Shown one piece after another: positions 22,542 to 32,700 of a DNA stretch of 48,037 nucleotides. Positions within the stretch are counted from its first letter, which is position 1, and each line of letters opens with the position of its first letter. The stretch is taken from positions 1 to 48,037 of the IMG/VR virus record IMGVR_UViG_3300022562_000539; one strand, given 5' to 3'. The stretch is from a virus. A model generated the notes under the pieces. It saw only the letters and a program-made list of their open reading frames with translations. It did not search any database and was not told the origin of the DNA. The position numbers and the translations under genes are program-made.

Positions 22542-24364
22542 GTCGCTCTGTAAGCTTAAGCTCACTTCAAAGTTCCCCACTTGGCAGAGGTGCGCTGCTG
22601 CAATCGACAAAGCAGGAGGTAGCTAAGATGCAAGTCCAAAGGCGACGTACGACATCAAGCGGCAGCAGTGAGTTAGCGGTACGCGCACTCAGTGACATTA
22701 CAGCCTTTGCAGAACTCATTGGCTTTCATGGTGGCTGGTCTAACTTCAGTAGCTGTCATGAAGAGTTAGCTAAGTTTATTACCAAGCCTCAAGTAGACCC
22801 AGAGTGTCAGCAGAGGCTAGCGTTTGAAGGGGACGAATACGAAGGTCATTTGCGCCGTATGGTACTAATGCCACGAGGTCATTTAAAGTCTACTATCGGC
22901 ACTGTCCTCTATGTGTTATGGCGTGTGTATAGGAACCCTGAGATACGTGTGATGGTTGGCTGTAACCTACAGTCTTTGGCTTACTCATTCATACGAGAGT
23001 TGCGGTCGCATCTGGAAAACCCAGAGCTACAAGACGTATGGAACAAGCGCCCCCACCTCAAAGGCTCACTGATACCAGCGATACAGAAGAAATCAAACGC
23101 TCGTAACTTTAACCTAGACACAGACGCAGAAGACCGAAAGGTGATATGGAATAACGTAGCGCTACAGGTAGTACGCGAAGGGAAGTTTAAAGAGCCTACG
23201 ATATACGCCACTAGTGTAGGAACTACCATCACTGGGATGCACTTCGACCTGATTATCCTTGATGACCTTGTAGACTTTCGTAACGTAGAGAGCGAGCAGA
23301 AAAAGCAACAGGTAGAGGAATGGATAGCTGACGTTGAGTCCGTCGTTAACCCGCCTAGGCTTGTGCAGATAGAGTCTGAATTCATTGTGTTTAATGATAT
23401 CCTAGGTGGAGAGGTGCTCGTTAACGGCACAAGATACGCGGTAGACGATTACTATGGACAAGTTATCGAAAAGCAGCAAGAGCTAGGTTACCATGTACAC
23501 TCTCGCAACATATACAGCAACGGTAAGAATTCAGATGATGGCTACTTGTGGAACGAGCGCTACAACGACAAGGTCGTTACTAGCTTACGTTCGCGTTTGA
23601 GTCCAAGACGCTTTAGCTCACAGTATCTAAACACAGTGTATGAGAAAGATGCTCACCTGTTTAACGTAGGTGCGATAGCTATCGTAGAAGACTCAGCAAT
23701 CTTTAGGAACAATGGCAGATTGTGTATTAGACTTCCGAACGGCAGAGTAGAAATACTTCAGCCTATTATCGCTCTTGACCCTGCATTCAGCACTAGTAAA
23801 ACTGGTGACGATTGCGGAATAGTAGTCGGTAGCAAACTTAAAGACGGTAGTTTGGTTGTCATTGACGCTGCTGTGGACAGGATGACCGCTGCTGAGGTTG
23901 TAGAGAAGGTAAGAGACTTTGCAGCCAAGTATGATACGTTGCGGATGTACTCCGAGTTAAACGGGGTAGGGGCATTAGTGCCTGAGATATTTGCACCTCA
24001 AGTATTTAAGGTTAACGGTAGAAGCTTAATCGTTAACACTCACTACGAGCAACGACCAAAAGAAAGCAAGATACAGGGTGTGCTTGAGTTACCTATTAAC
24101 TCAGGTAAGTTTATCTTTTGTGAACGGGTAAAAGGTCAGGAAAGGTTATGGAAGCAGTTGTCCAACTATCCCGGCGTAAGGCACGATGACTTTATGGATT
24201 CTCTAGTAACTCTCTACGAAAAAGCCACAGCTTCAAGAGAGGTATACAAATATGAGACTCAGTTGACAGAGTTTAACGGAGTACCACTGAAACTAGACTT
24301 TAGAAAGGATAACAGAAGGGAGGGATACTTAGGTGGCTATAGGGCAGTACAACCAGTCGAATAA
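22538..24364 (+). CDS. terL: Terminase large subunit
   Basis: This is the DNA packaging motor ATPase and nuclease, 608 residues. The ATPase domain has VLMPRGHLKST (Walker A-like, about residues 105-115; the deviant PRGHxKS form of T7-type terminases) and LIILDDLVD (Walker B, about 236). The nuclease domain has IIALDPAFS (about 410), MYSELNGVG and HDDFMDSL (about 549), placing its acidic residues. It is coupled to the upstream gene (ATGA) and overlaps the portal gene by 32 bases. The T7-like type would normally cut at concatemer junctions and produce direct terminal repeats. Confidence 0.9.
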   Translation: MSRSVSLSSLQSSPLGRGALLQSTKQEVAKMQVQRRRTTSSGSSELAVRALSDITAFAELIGFHGGWSNFSSCHEELAKFITKPQVDPECQQRLAFEGDEYEGHLRRMVLMPRGHLKSTIGTVLYVLWRVYRNPEIRVMVGCNLQSLAYSFIRELRSHLENPELQDVWNKRPHLKGSLIPAIQKKSNARNFNLDTDAEDRKVIWNNVALQVVREGKFKEPTIYATSVGTTITGMHFDLIILDDLVDFRNVESEQKKQQVEEWIADVESVVNPPRLVQIESEFIVFNDILGGEVLVNGTRYAVDDYYGQVIEKQQELGYHVHSRNIYSNGKNSDDGYLWNERYNDKVVTSLRSRLSPRRFSSQYLNTVYEKDAHLFNVGAIAIVEDSAIFRNNGRLCIRLPNGRVEILQPIIALDPAFSTSKTGDDCGIVVGSKLKDGSLVVIDAAVDRMTAAEVVEKVRDFAAKYDTLRMYSELNGVGALVPEIFAPQVFKVNGRSLIVNTHYEQRPKESKIQGVLELPINSGKFIFCERVKGQERLWKQLSNYPGVRHDDFMDSLVTLYEKATASREVYKYETQLTEFNGVPLKLDFRKDNRREGYLGGYRAVQPVE

Positions 24365-26162
24365 CTACAGACAGCGGCAACTAGAGCTAGGGCTGGATGG
24401 TAACTACGAGCGCAGCGTATACGACAACATAGAGCAAGAGCGTCTGACACGTTCTGGCTTAAACGACAAATGGATTCAGTTGTGGCATCTGTATAAAACC
24501 AAGCCACTGAGGGTAGAGAGTGAGGGCGAATGGCACTCTAAGTTAAACGATGGTAAGGTGTTCGAGGTTGTAGAGACTGTAGGTAGCTACATACGTAACG
24601 CTTTATTCTACAGCGACCAATGGGTGAACCTAGAAGCAAGAGAGCCAGGGTTAGCTGAGATAGTACCTATCGCTAACTCGTTCTTCATCGACAGCTTAAA
24701 CAACAGCAACTTTAAACGAGAGTTTAGAGTTTACTTGGTTCAACTTCTACTTACTGGTAACTCAGCAATGAATGTTACTTGGGATAAAGACATGGGTTTG
24801 ATTTTTGAAACGCTACCTATCCATAACACTTACGTTGATTCGTCGCGTAGGTTTGATAGTCGTTTTAGCTTTAGTTACTATGAAACACAGATGAATTATC
24901 CTGAGTTTCTTTCCATGTGGAGCAAGTTTAACGAGCTAGAGATTGACGACCCAGAAGCAGCATTTGACACTCTAGCTAATTCCACAGAATCAGAAGATAT
25001 TGAAAAAGTTAACCTAAGAGACACTATCAAGCCAGTAAGCGAGCGTTTGATAAACCTGGTTCAATACTACTGCCCTATCGAAGGCGAACTATACTACATG
25101 GTTAACGACGTGTGTATAGGTTGCCATGAGGTAAAGGATTGCCCGTGGGTGTTCGCTACCTTGTTTGAGACGCCAGAGTCTGCTTATGGTATGTCACTGA
25201 TTGAAAGCAGCATCGGTTTGATACTCGAAGATAATGTGTTAATGAACCGAAGGCTCGACAACATAGCAGTAAGCGTGGACAACATGTGGCTGTTTGTTGA
25301 CGATGGAGTCACCAACCCAGAAGACATCCGTACACAACCAGGTAAGGTAATCGTAGTAGGTAGACCAGATTCACTTACTCCGCTACATCCTCCAGCTAAC
25401 AACTTCAATGTCACGTATACAGAAGCTCAAATGCTGGAGCAGAAAATTGACCGTAACATTGGTACAGGTGCAGGCATTTCAGCCAATGCTTACCGAACAG
25501 GCGAGCGCGTCACAGCTACAGAAATCAGAAGCGTTAAAGATGCCGGAGGTAACAGGCTTACTGACCTTTACGAACATATAGAGGCTACCGCTATCTTACC
25601 GATACTTTACAAAGCTTATGAGCTACTTAAGAAGAACACGAAAAAGAAAACGATAGTCAAGTTGTCAAACAACAGTGAACCTGGCAACGCTGGTTACTTT
25701 GAGATGTTGCCTCAAGACCTTCGCTATGATTATCGTGTTAGACTTTCCGCTACCAAAAGCATCATTAACCGCGATAGGAACATTCAGCTACTAACGGACT
25801 TCCTGACGTTGACTGCTAACGTTCCACAGTTCCAGCAGATGATTAACTATCAGAATCTGTTCTACGACTTGCTGGTTAAGTTTGGTTTTGATGACCCAGG
25901 TAGATACATCATGCAGCAGCAACCGAGCGTAGCGAGTACAGCAACGCCTGACGCAGGAATGCCCACTACCCCATTATCAGAAGCTAACGCCACTATGGAA
26001 GACATAGCACCAGGTGCAAACGTCATGCAAGGGCTTCAAGCTTCTGGGCAGTTACCTGAGTTAATGAACCAGTTAGCCACAGGACAGCCACCAACAGAAG
26101 GGGAACCACTAGACGATAACATGAATACCATGTTAACTGGATTAGCTAACGCGCCGATGTAA
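24333..26162 (+). CDS. Portal (head-tail connector) protein
   Basis: The 609-residue protein matches the pattern of podoviral portal proteins: a helical N-terminus with WIQLWHLYKTKP, a segment VETVGSYIRNALF, a middle section with YYCPIEGELYY, and a long C-terminal helix and Gln/Met-rich tail. It forms the dodecameric ring through which DNA is packaged and to which the tail attaches. The start is GTG with GGGAGGGA nine to sixteen bases upstream, inside terL. Neighbouring genes (terminase, scaffold-like, capsid) support the call. Confidence 0.85.
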   Translation: MAIGQYNQSNNYRQRQLELGLDGNYERSVYDNIEQERLTRSGLNDKWIQLWHLYKTKPLRVESEGEWHSKLNDGKVFEVVETVGSYIRNALFYSDQWVNLEAREPGLAEIVPIANSFFIDSLNNSNFKREFRVYLVQLLLTGNSAMNVTWDKDMGLIFETLPIHNTYVDSSRRFDSRFSFSYYETQMNYPEFLSMWSKFNELEIDDPEAAFDTLANSTESEDIEKVNLRDTIKPVSERLINLVQYYCPIEGELYYMVNDVCIGCHEVKDCPWVFATLFETPESAYGMSLIESSIGLILEDNVLMNRRLDNIAVSVDNMWLFVDDGVTNPEDIRTQPGKVIVVGRPDSLTPLHPPANNFNVTYTEAQMLEQKIDRNIGTGAGISANAYRTGERVTATEIRSVKDAGGNRLTDLYEHIEATAILPILYKAYELLKKNTKKKTIVKLSNNSEPGNAGYFEMLPQDLRYDYRVRLSATKSIINRDRNIQLLTDFLTLTANVPQFQQMINYQNLFYDLLVKFGFDDPGRYIMQQQPSVASTATPDAGMPTTPLSEANATMEDIAPGANVMQGLQASGQLPELMNQLATGQPPTEGEPLDDNMNTMLTGLANAPM

Positions 26163-26171
26163 GGAGAGCTT

Positions 26172-26849
26172 ATGAATTTACAACAAACCGAAGTAGACAA
26201 CAGCAACTTAGAGACGTTTAACAACACTCGTTACAACGCTGATAGCTTGACTGGCGTTAACAAGAGAGGCACTATCACAGGTTATGTGTTAAACAACGAG
26301 CAACCTGATGTAGAAGCGAGTGAAGTGAGCGAACCTACCACACCAGCACCAGCAACTACAGAACCGGAAACCGAAGAAGAAACCGTAGATAACGAAGAAA
26401 CACAAGAAGAGGATAACTCCCCTTTTGCGTCTCAGTTTGAGTCTACGTTCGGTATCAAGCCTAATGAAGCCATCGAACTTGTAAACAACCTTCAAGCGTT
26501 TAGAGATGAACAGACGCTTATGAGGCACTGGCAAGTTGACCCAACTGCTTACGATGAGCGTATGCAAAAGGTGAAAGAGTTTTACAACACGTTGCCTGAA
26601 GACGGTCGTGAACAGTTTAACACTGTAGAAGGTGCTACAGTCATATGGGAACATTTGCAGAAGACCGGAGCAGTAAAACCAACACAAGAAACAAACAGTA
26701 GTTCCCGCAGGTCGCGTTTGTCTCGTCAACCACAGAAGCCTGCATATGATTACACCCGTGCTGATATCCTCTCGATGTCTGACGCTGAATACAAAAAGCA
26801 GCTACCCAAGATAACCGAGGCATATAGAAACGGTAGAGTAAAAGAATAA
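26172..26849 (+). CDS. Capsid scaffold-like protein
   Basis: The 225-residue protein is acidic and Thr/Glu/Pro-rich in residues 40-90, with a helical C-terminal half ending in basic residues. This organisation and its place between portal and capsid fit a scaffolding protein (T7 gp9 role) that guides procapsid assembly and leaves before DNA packaging. An AAGGAGAG site precedes the ATG closely. No enzymatic motif is visible. Confidence 0.7.
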   Translation: MNLQQTEVDNSNLETFNNTRYNADSLTGVNKRGTITGYVLNNEQPDVEASEVSEPTTPAPATTEPETEEETVDNEETQEEDNSPFASQFESTFGIKPNEAIELVNNLQAFRDEQTLMRHWQVDPTAYDERMQKVKEFYNTLPEDGREQFNTVEGATVIWEHLQKTGAVKPTQETNSSSRRSRLSRQPQKPAYDYTRADILSMSDAEYKKQLPKITEAYRNGRVKE

Positions 26850-26865
26850 CTAAAGGAGAAAACCA

Positions 26866-27957
26866 TTGACATTTTCAAACGCTAACAATAGCACTCTCAA
26901 CTTACAGGCGCAACTTCGCGGCGCACCGTTTCTTAAATCAGATGTAGCAAACTGGGTCAAGAAGCAGTGGTCTACGATGGTCAAGCGAGAAATTGACCAA
27001 GACTTACTGATGCGCCAGTTTGTTACTTTGATTTCGTTTGCAGACGGCAAGAAGGGTGACAGAATCGTTGTACCCTCTCTTGGTCGCTTAGGCGTCAACA
27101 CCAAGGTTGCTGGTCAGCCCGTGTTTTTACAGAAGACACCGACTGATACTTGGAGCATCACTGTAGACCAATACAAGGAAGTCAGCTTCTTTATTGAAGA
27201 CTTTGTGGAAATGATGCTAGACCCAAGCGGACTTCTGTCTTCCAATCTAGCTAAAGAAGCATCTTACGCAATCAAACGGGACTTAGACGCTTTCTTACTT
27301 GGGTTACGCGCAGCCGTTCAAGACTTAGGTGGCACTCAAGTCATTTACTCAAGCTCTGACCGTACAATCGGAGCGAGTGCAGTATCTAAGCCTTTCACGC
27401 TGGACGTATTCCTACGTGCTAAGTTGGCTCTGGATAACTTCGACATTCCTGCTTCTGACCGTGTGCTAATTATCAGCCCAACACAATACACTCAACTGCT
27501 AGCGCTTGATAAGATTCAGTCGATGTTCTACCGAACTAACGCGCCATTGATGTCTGGCGTTATTGGTTCATTCATGGGTACTCCAGTTTATATGAGCACC
27601 ATGATTAACGCTAACTCTGCAACTGGGTTTATGAATGGTACGACTGCTATTCCTACACCCGGAGTTAGCGCTACTGGAATGCTTTACTACCCAACGCAGG
27701 ATAACGCTACTTCCCTGCCTACAACCTGGAACACCACGACCAACACAACCCTTGAAACTCAGCAAGTGCATACTGCTATCTACATGCACAAAGACGCTTT
27801 TGCTCTCGCTATGATGCAGGAGCCGAAGACAGAATCCTCTCGTGAAACTCTTTACTTGAGTGATGCTGTCGTGATGTCTACCATTTACGGAGCGCGTATG
27901 TGGGCTGACAAGAGCGCGGTGCTTATACACACCAACGCAAGCGTCCCAACTACGTAG
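26866..27957 (+). CDS. Major capsid protein
   Basis: The 363-residue protein shows the HK97-fold style of podoviral capsid proteins. An N-terminal arm is followed by WSTMVKREIDQDLLMRQFV, GDRIVVPSLGR, then VDQYKEVSFFIEDF (E-loop and spine helix area), and a C-terminal AVLIHTNAS stretch. The start codon is TTG at 26866 with AAAGGAGAA upstream. No internal frameshift signal was evident. An inverted repeat covers the end of the gene. Confidence 0.85.
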   Translation: MTFSNANNSTLNLQAQLRGAPFLKSDVANWVKKQWSTMVKREIDQDLLMRQFVTLISFADGKKGDRIVVPSLGRLGVNTKVAGQPVFLQKTPTDTWSITVDQYKEVSFFIEDFVEMMLDPSGLLSSNLAKEASYAIKRDLDAFLLGLRAAVQDLGGTQVIYSSSDRTIGASAVSKPFTLDVFLRAKLALDNFDIPASDRVLIISPTQYTQLLALDKIQSMFYRTNAPLMSGVIGSFMGTPVYMSTMINANSATGFMNGTTAIPTPGVSATGMLYYPTQDNATSLPTTWNTTTNTTLETQQVHTAIYMHKDAFALAMMQEPKTESSRETLYLSDAVVMSTIYGARMWADKSAVLIHTNASVPTT

Positions 27958-27967
27958 AACGCTTGCG
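27936..27967. terminator. Hairpin at the end of the capsid gene
   Basis: Arms CGCAAGCGT (27936-27944) and ACGCTTGCG (27959-27967) flank the capsid stop codon. The 9-bp stem is GC-rich but has no T run, so it may be a partial terminator between the capsid gene and the convergent LAGLIDADG gene. Confidence 0.5.
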
Positions 27968-27973
27968 AGCAGT

Positions 27974-28402
27974 TTATTCGTGATGGAAGTTCCAACGTTT
28001 AAGCTGTTGTAAGCCTAATTTAGCAGATTCAGCTATTGCCCTCTTCTCAGCGTTGGGGGCTTTTTCATATAGCTGCCACTGCTCAAGAAAAAACTCCTGC
28101 TGTGGACGTTTGCTTACTAACTCAAGTTTGCTTAACACCTCGTAAGCTTTTTTATTCTCCCAGGCTAACCGTACCATTTTAACGTTGGTTGTGCTATGGC
28201 GATTGAGAACTGTATAATAACCGCCGAAATAATCATGAGCAGCTTTTAACACAGATACATCACCTGTATGGAGCGCCGCTATAAACTTGTTACCTCTGCT
28301 TTTAGCACCAACTTTAGGAACGTAGACAAGTATAGTGCCTTCGCCGTCAAAGTAACCTGAGATATAAGCAATCGTTTTTTCTTCTGTCCAACTTTCAAAC
28401 AT
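27974..28402 (-). CDS. LAGLIDADG-type homing endonuclease-like protein
   Basis: The 142-residue protein begins TIAYISGYFDGEGTILVYV, the first LAGLIDADG-type motif (residues about 9-27, acidic residue in DGEG). One clear copy is present, so it would act as a homodimer. The following beta strands (FIAALHTGDVSVLKAAHDYFGG) match the DNA-binding face of the fold. It sits on the opposite strand between capsid and tail-tube genes. It has a GAGGAAT ribosome-binding site and an upstream TGCTACGAT that may be its promoter. It looks like a mobile insertion in a conserved gene pair. Confidence 0.75.
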   Translation of the reverse strand: MFESWTEEKTIAYISGYFDGEGTILVYVPKVGAKSRGNKFIAALHTGDVSVLKAAHDYFGGYYTVLNRHSTTNVKMVRLAWENKKAYEVLSKLELVSKRPQQEFFLEQWQLYEKAPNAEKRAIAESAKLGLQQLKRWNFHHE

Positions 28403-28440
28403 ATGTAATTCCTCATCGTGTTTTTACTATCGTAGCACAA

Positions 28441-28462
28441 AGCCCTGGCAGTTGCCAAGGCT
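28441..28462 (-). terminator. Leftward terminator after lipoprotein gene
   Basis: Arms 28441-28449 and 28454-28462 pair with one G.U and an AACT loop on the minus strand, followed by TTGTG. It ends the lipoprotein gene transcript before the LAGLIDADG gene. The T run is imperfect. Confidence 0.55.
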
Positions 28463-28469
28463 AGTTGTG

Positions 28470-28874
28470 TTAATAACGCTCTGGTAAATTGTTGTCTACC
28501 TGCTTCATTAGTTTGTCTAGTACCATCAGATAAAAGCTACGAGCGGTTATAATCTCTGGTTGGTTGCCACTCTTGTAAGCTTCATAGTACCAATAGACAC
28601 AGTAACCAAGCGCTTGCTTATTGTTGCCGTTGTACAGAAGTTCAGAGCAGAACTTAGCGTCTGAGTTTGTCCTAATAGCTTCTGCTGCTGAGTCAGCTAT
28701 CTGTTTTACTGTGTAAGTCTCAGGTTTTAACTGGGTAGTCTGTTTAGTTGCTGCCGAACCTACCGTAGAGGTGGCAACTGATTTGACGGGTACTTCAGTT
28801 AAACCTACCGTAGGAGTTGCGGCTAGACATCCAACCACTAACCCTAGTATTGAAAGTTTCAGATGAGTGTTCAT
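28470..28874 (-). CDS. Predicted secreted lipoprotein (moron)
   Basis: The 134-residue protein starts MNTHLKLSILGLVVGCLAA: a short basic N-terminus, a hydrophobic stretch and a VVGC lipobox with Cys16 as the predicted lipidated residue. A Ser/Thr/Val linker follows, then a helical domain with two cysteines (FCSELLY, YCVYWYYE) that may form a disulfide. An AAGGTAA site lies close to the ATG. It is an independent gene on the strand opposite the late operon. Lipoprotein morons in other phages exclude superinfecting phages or alter the envelope; that is the leading guess here, not shown. Its start codon is one base from the tail-tube start on the other strand. Confidence 0.65.
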   Translation of the reverse strand: MNTHLKLSILGLVVGCLAATPTVGLTEVPVKSVATSTVGSAATKQTTQLKPETYTVKQIADSAAEAIRTNSDAKFCSELLYNGNNKQALGYCVYWYYEAYKSGNQPEIITARSFYLMVLDKLMKQVDNNLPERY

Positions 28875-28875
28875 T

Positions 28876-29514
28876 ATGGTTACCTTAGAATTTTACAATT
28901 ATGTACTGTCGTTGATTGGCGAGCAACCCATGCTCTCTTCTGACGGTGACTTGGGTAGTCTTTTAGCCAACTCTGTTTATTCTAGCACGCTTGCCATAGT
29001 TCAGTCAAGTAGAGCTACTTTTTTTGAGCGTATGTTCACTGCTACCGCTACTAATAATGATTACCTAGTTCCAGCGTTTAGTCTACCTAATGAACTTGTG
29101 CAGCTATACTCCATGTGGCTAGTCACACCTCAGTCTGACCTAATAGAGATGCACAGGCAACCACTCCAGTCGCTAACGTACGGCAATCATTACTTCAGCT
29201 ACGACATCATAGGTAATGACGTTTACTTCAGCAGAAACGTAGTAAGACCCACCGATGTTAAACTGCGTGGTCTATTCGTACCTAACACAAAGATTGCTGA
29301 TGACGTGGTTAGCCCAATACCTCAGCCAGCTATACCAGCAGTAGCTCACGGTGCTGCTTCTATTATGTGTTTGTCTTACGTTGACGATGCGAACGCAGCA
29401 GCTAGTCACAAGAAGATATCAGACGAACTTACCCTACTCCTGAGACAGCAGTACGGAGCAAGCAGAGGCAGAAACTTCAACTTAAACCCTAGTGTAGGTG
29501 GAGCATTCGTATAA
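28876..29514 (+). CDS. Tail tubular protein A-like (adaptor)
   Basis: The 212-residue protein has an N-terminal helix NYVLSLIGEQPM followed by SDGDLGSLLANSVYSSTLAIVQ, and RATFFERMF, matching the T7 gp11-type adaptor that joins portal and tail. The C-terminal Ala-rich helix (AHGAASIMCLSYVDDANAAA) fits too. ATG 28876 and an in-frame GTG at 28867 are both possible; neither has a strong ribosome-binding site. The stop overlaps the NblA ATG (TAATG). Confidence 0.8.
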   Translation: MVTLEFYNYVLSLIGEQPMLSSDGDLGSLLANSVYSSTLAIVQSSRATFFERMFTATATNNDYLVPAFSLPNELVQLYSMWLVTPQSDLIEMHRQPLQSLTYGNHYFSYDIIGNDVYFSRNVVRPTDVKLRGLFVPNTKIADDVVSPIPQPAIPAVAHGAASIMCLSYVDDANAAASHKKISDELTLLLRQQYGASRGRNFNLNPSVGGAFV

Positions 29515-29783
29515 TGGATAAGCTAACTATTGAACAAGAGTTTACTATACAGTCGTTTAACAGTCAAGTAAACGGTATGTCTAGAGAGCAAGCTATAGCT
29601 TTTTTGAAAGACTTATACCGTAGTTACATTGTTCAGAAGGCATTATACAACAGCCTGCTAAAAGAAGCTTGGAACATAGGAGCACCAATCATGGACGGCA
29701 GTAAACCAACGTCTATCGAGTCCATCACTGATAACATCGACATTGGTAGCTTAAAGGGAGATGGACTCAATGAGCCTAATTAA
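29514..29783 (+). CDS. nblA: NblA-like phycobilisome degradation protein
   Basis: NblA is a small adaptor that binds phycobiliproteins and hands the antenna to Clp protease. This 89-residue protein has LTIEQEFTIQSFNSQV, MSREQAIAFLKDLY and LLKEAWNI (residues 4-53), following the NblA consensus LxLEQxFxIRSFxxQV, MSxEQAxxFLxxLY, LLKxxWG almost residue for residue. It extends about 30 residues beyond typical NblA (about 60). The gene is buried between tail-tube and virion-core genes, overlapping both (TAATG upstream, 14 bases downstream), so it is co-translated with late structural genes. Phage nblA genes are known in other cyanophages. It points to a phycobilisome-containing host. Confidence 0.85.
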   Translation: MDKLTIEQEFTIQSFNSQVNGMSREQAIAFLKDLYRSYIVQKALYNSLLKEAWNIGAPIMDGSKPTSIESITDNIDIGSLKGDGLNEPN

Positions 29784-32700
29784 CGATAAGCAGCGTGATA
29801 ACGCACAACAAAAGAAGCCTACTGCAAAACCTATCAAGGTATCATCTCCACAACAGCTTGAGGTAGGCACGGTAGGAACAGGTAACGAGTTCCAACCAGC
29901 AGGCGATTTAGGAGCAGCGCCGGAATTACAAGAGCCTTCATTTGTGCAAGAGCAGCAGCCGTCAGCGCCTCCCGTAGAGAGTGCTGCTGATTTTAACTTA
30001 ACTCAACCAGTAACATCTAAAGCTTTCGTGCCTCAGAATCCTCTTGAGTCTGTAGGCAGCACTCCAATAAACGTATGGGAAAAGTTAGCTGACGGTCAGT
30101 CGCCTTATTCACCAGAAATCTTAAGTACTCGCAAGCCTACAGTTTACGATTCTTCTACTGTAACTTCAGACGCTGCTGCATTAAACAGAGTAGGGTTCGC
30201 TAGTGTTAGAGGGTCACTTCAAACTTACGATAAAAGGAAACAAGAAGCAGCACAAGCAGAGCAAGCTTACCAGCAACGTTTAAACACAAGAAGTGAGAAC
30301 GTTAATATACCTAGGCAAAGCCAGCCTTGGGGAGGTATGGTGGGTCAAGCGTTCAATGACCTACTATTCGGAAGTAAACAAGCACAAGAGGAAGCAGAAA
30401 AGCAAGGTGTAGTTAACCCATTCAGACTTCAGTATGGGCGTCAGGGTGCTGGTGTGGGCGGTTGGTTAAAGTATGTTTTAGGTACTCCCTTAAACGCCAG
30501 TATAGGCGCAGTAGCTGACTTAAACCAAGCTACTGTAAACGTGCTAAAAACTGCTGGTGTAAGCGACGAAGCAGCTAAACGCTTCGCCACTGGTGGGGTA
30601 TTAGGTTTAGCGATGGATGCCACGTTAGGAAAAAAGAAAACCGATGAAGTCTTTAAAGCTATCAGACCTCAACAAGACTGGAGTAAAACCCAAGGTCGCT
30701 CTGCTCTTTTGGATGCTATAACCCACGGTGAGCAGTACGGTGACATCAATGACCCGAAGGGAAACAGCAAAGGTGTATTTTATAGGGCGGCGCGACCTAG
30801 ACGAAGCCAACAAGAAACAGAAGCAGCACGGCTAGGTAAAGCTGACGTATTCAACGTTGGAGGCATTGGGCAGGCGATTAAAGACGACCCTGTTGGCGCT
30901 GGTTATGAGATACTTGTTAATGTGTTAGACCCAGCAGGTAACAAACTAGGTGACCTAGTTATGGAAGGTATGCGAGGGTTGAGTAGGACTTCTAAAGTAG
31001 CGGGAAATACAACTAAGGCAGAAACAGCAGCAGTAAAGAAAGCCCAACAGCAGCAGCTATTGCTTCCACCTGGTAAAGTCAAAAGTATCCCTGTAGATGA
31101 CCAGTTGCGAGAGTTGTTTGGTAATAAAATTCCTAAGCCTCCAGCACCTCAAGCTTTGATTGCACCAGCACAAGAACTACCTAAGCTTCCATACAGCACT
31201 CCTAAAGAAGGCTTCCCTAGAATAAACTTAGGTGAAGGTATACCAGTTACGGGTACTAGAGTAATTACCCCTGACGCTGGTAAACTACCCGCCTCTGCCA
31301 CATCAGCCGGAGCTACTCGCCGTACTCCACATAAGTTTATATCATTCCCAAGTGACGCAGAAGAGTTATCAAAAGTAGAGCGTCAGCTTGACCCGTGGAG
31401 TGCTTCGTCTGTAGATGCTGACAGCACTATTCCAACGACGCATCGGACAGCAGCTACTGAAAATGAACCTGTGAGGATGGGAGCTACTTTAGAAAATGCA
31501 GCAGAGAGTGGATTACCCAAGTTAAAACCAGGTGCTTTCCAACCAGAGAATATTGAAGACTTTTGGTTAAATGATAGCGTAGGTGTAATTGATGCTAAGT
31601 TTGAACCCATAACCACAGCAGCAGCTAACCCAACTAAGGTTCCTCGCGTATACAATGGTGACTTTAGAGTAACACAGAAAGCGTTACCTCCGGCGCTAGA
31701 TAACGTAGGTAAATTAGCTTTTGAAGATGTCGTAGGCACTCCATCAGAGGTAGCGTTAAAAGTAGGCATAGGTAAGCCAAGCAGCGAGCCTATAAAGTTT
31801 GCTGACGAAATTAACATCCAAGGTGTAGATGCTCCTATCGTAGATGAGCCACCATCGGCACCAGAAGCACCAGCTACCAAACCAACAAAACAACCTGAGC
31901 GCGTAGAGTGGAAAACCAGAGAAGACCAACCTTTGAACAAGATAACCTGGGTTAAGGATGGTTTATCAAACGGCAGCGTAAGAAGAATTGACCCGCAGAA
32001 GCTAGATAAACTGTGGACGTTTGACAGAGTAGAGAAACAAGGTATAGGTGGCATAGGTAACCGATACGAGGAAGCAACTCGCTTTCTACAAAAGAATAAC
32101 GTAGAAGGTGGCACAGGAATTAAGATGCCTGAGATAGTTGTCAGAAGTGACGGAAGTGTAAATTTTGTAGACGGTCGCCACAGATTTGCAACCCTAAGAG
32201 ACTTAGGCTTCACAGAGATTCCTGTAGTAGTGAGAGGCGCTAAGTACCTACCGGATGAAGTAAGGACTTTAACAAAAGCAGCAAGCGAAATTACCCCAAA
32301 AGCTACCGTTGACACGCTTGAGCAAGCAGCAGAGCAGTTAGCAATGCATAAGGCTGTTATACAAGCACCATTACAGCAATTAGATAACCTATTCGATACG
32401 GTAGTAGATTTTGGTAGGCGTCAGATAGATGAGATGCCTTTTAGCGAAATGACACCAGATGGTATCTATGACGCGCTAGTTAACCAAGCTAAGTTAAACT
32501 TACCTAAGCTGGCTGAGAAAGTTATTGCTAAAAACTATGGTGACGATATAGCACAGGCTTTAGTACACGCAGACTACCACACCTTAGAAGACCTATTAAG
32601 TAAGGGCAGCGTTGATTTACAGAAGTTTGTTTCTGACGTATCAGAAATAAACAACGGATTAGTAAACGCTAAAATACCAGGTCAAGCGCTAGTGGGAAAA

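Noticed and set aside
26289-26729. 146-codon minus-strand Cys/Phe-rich frame
   Set aside because: Shadow of the scaffold-like gene; composition is an antisense artefact of Glu/Thr-rich codons.
31383-32315. 310-codon minus-strand frame inside the polyvalent protein gene
   Set aside because: Ser/Pro/Leu-rich shadow of the real gene, with no ribosome-binding site or recognisable domain.
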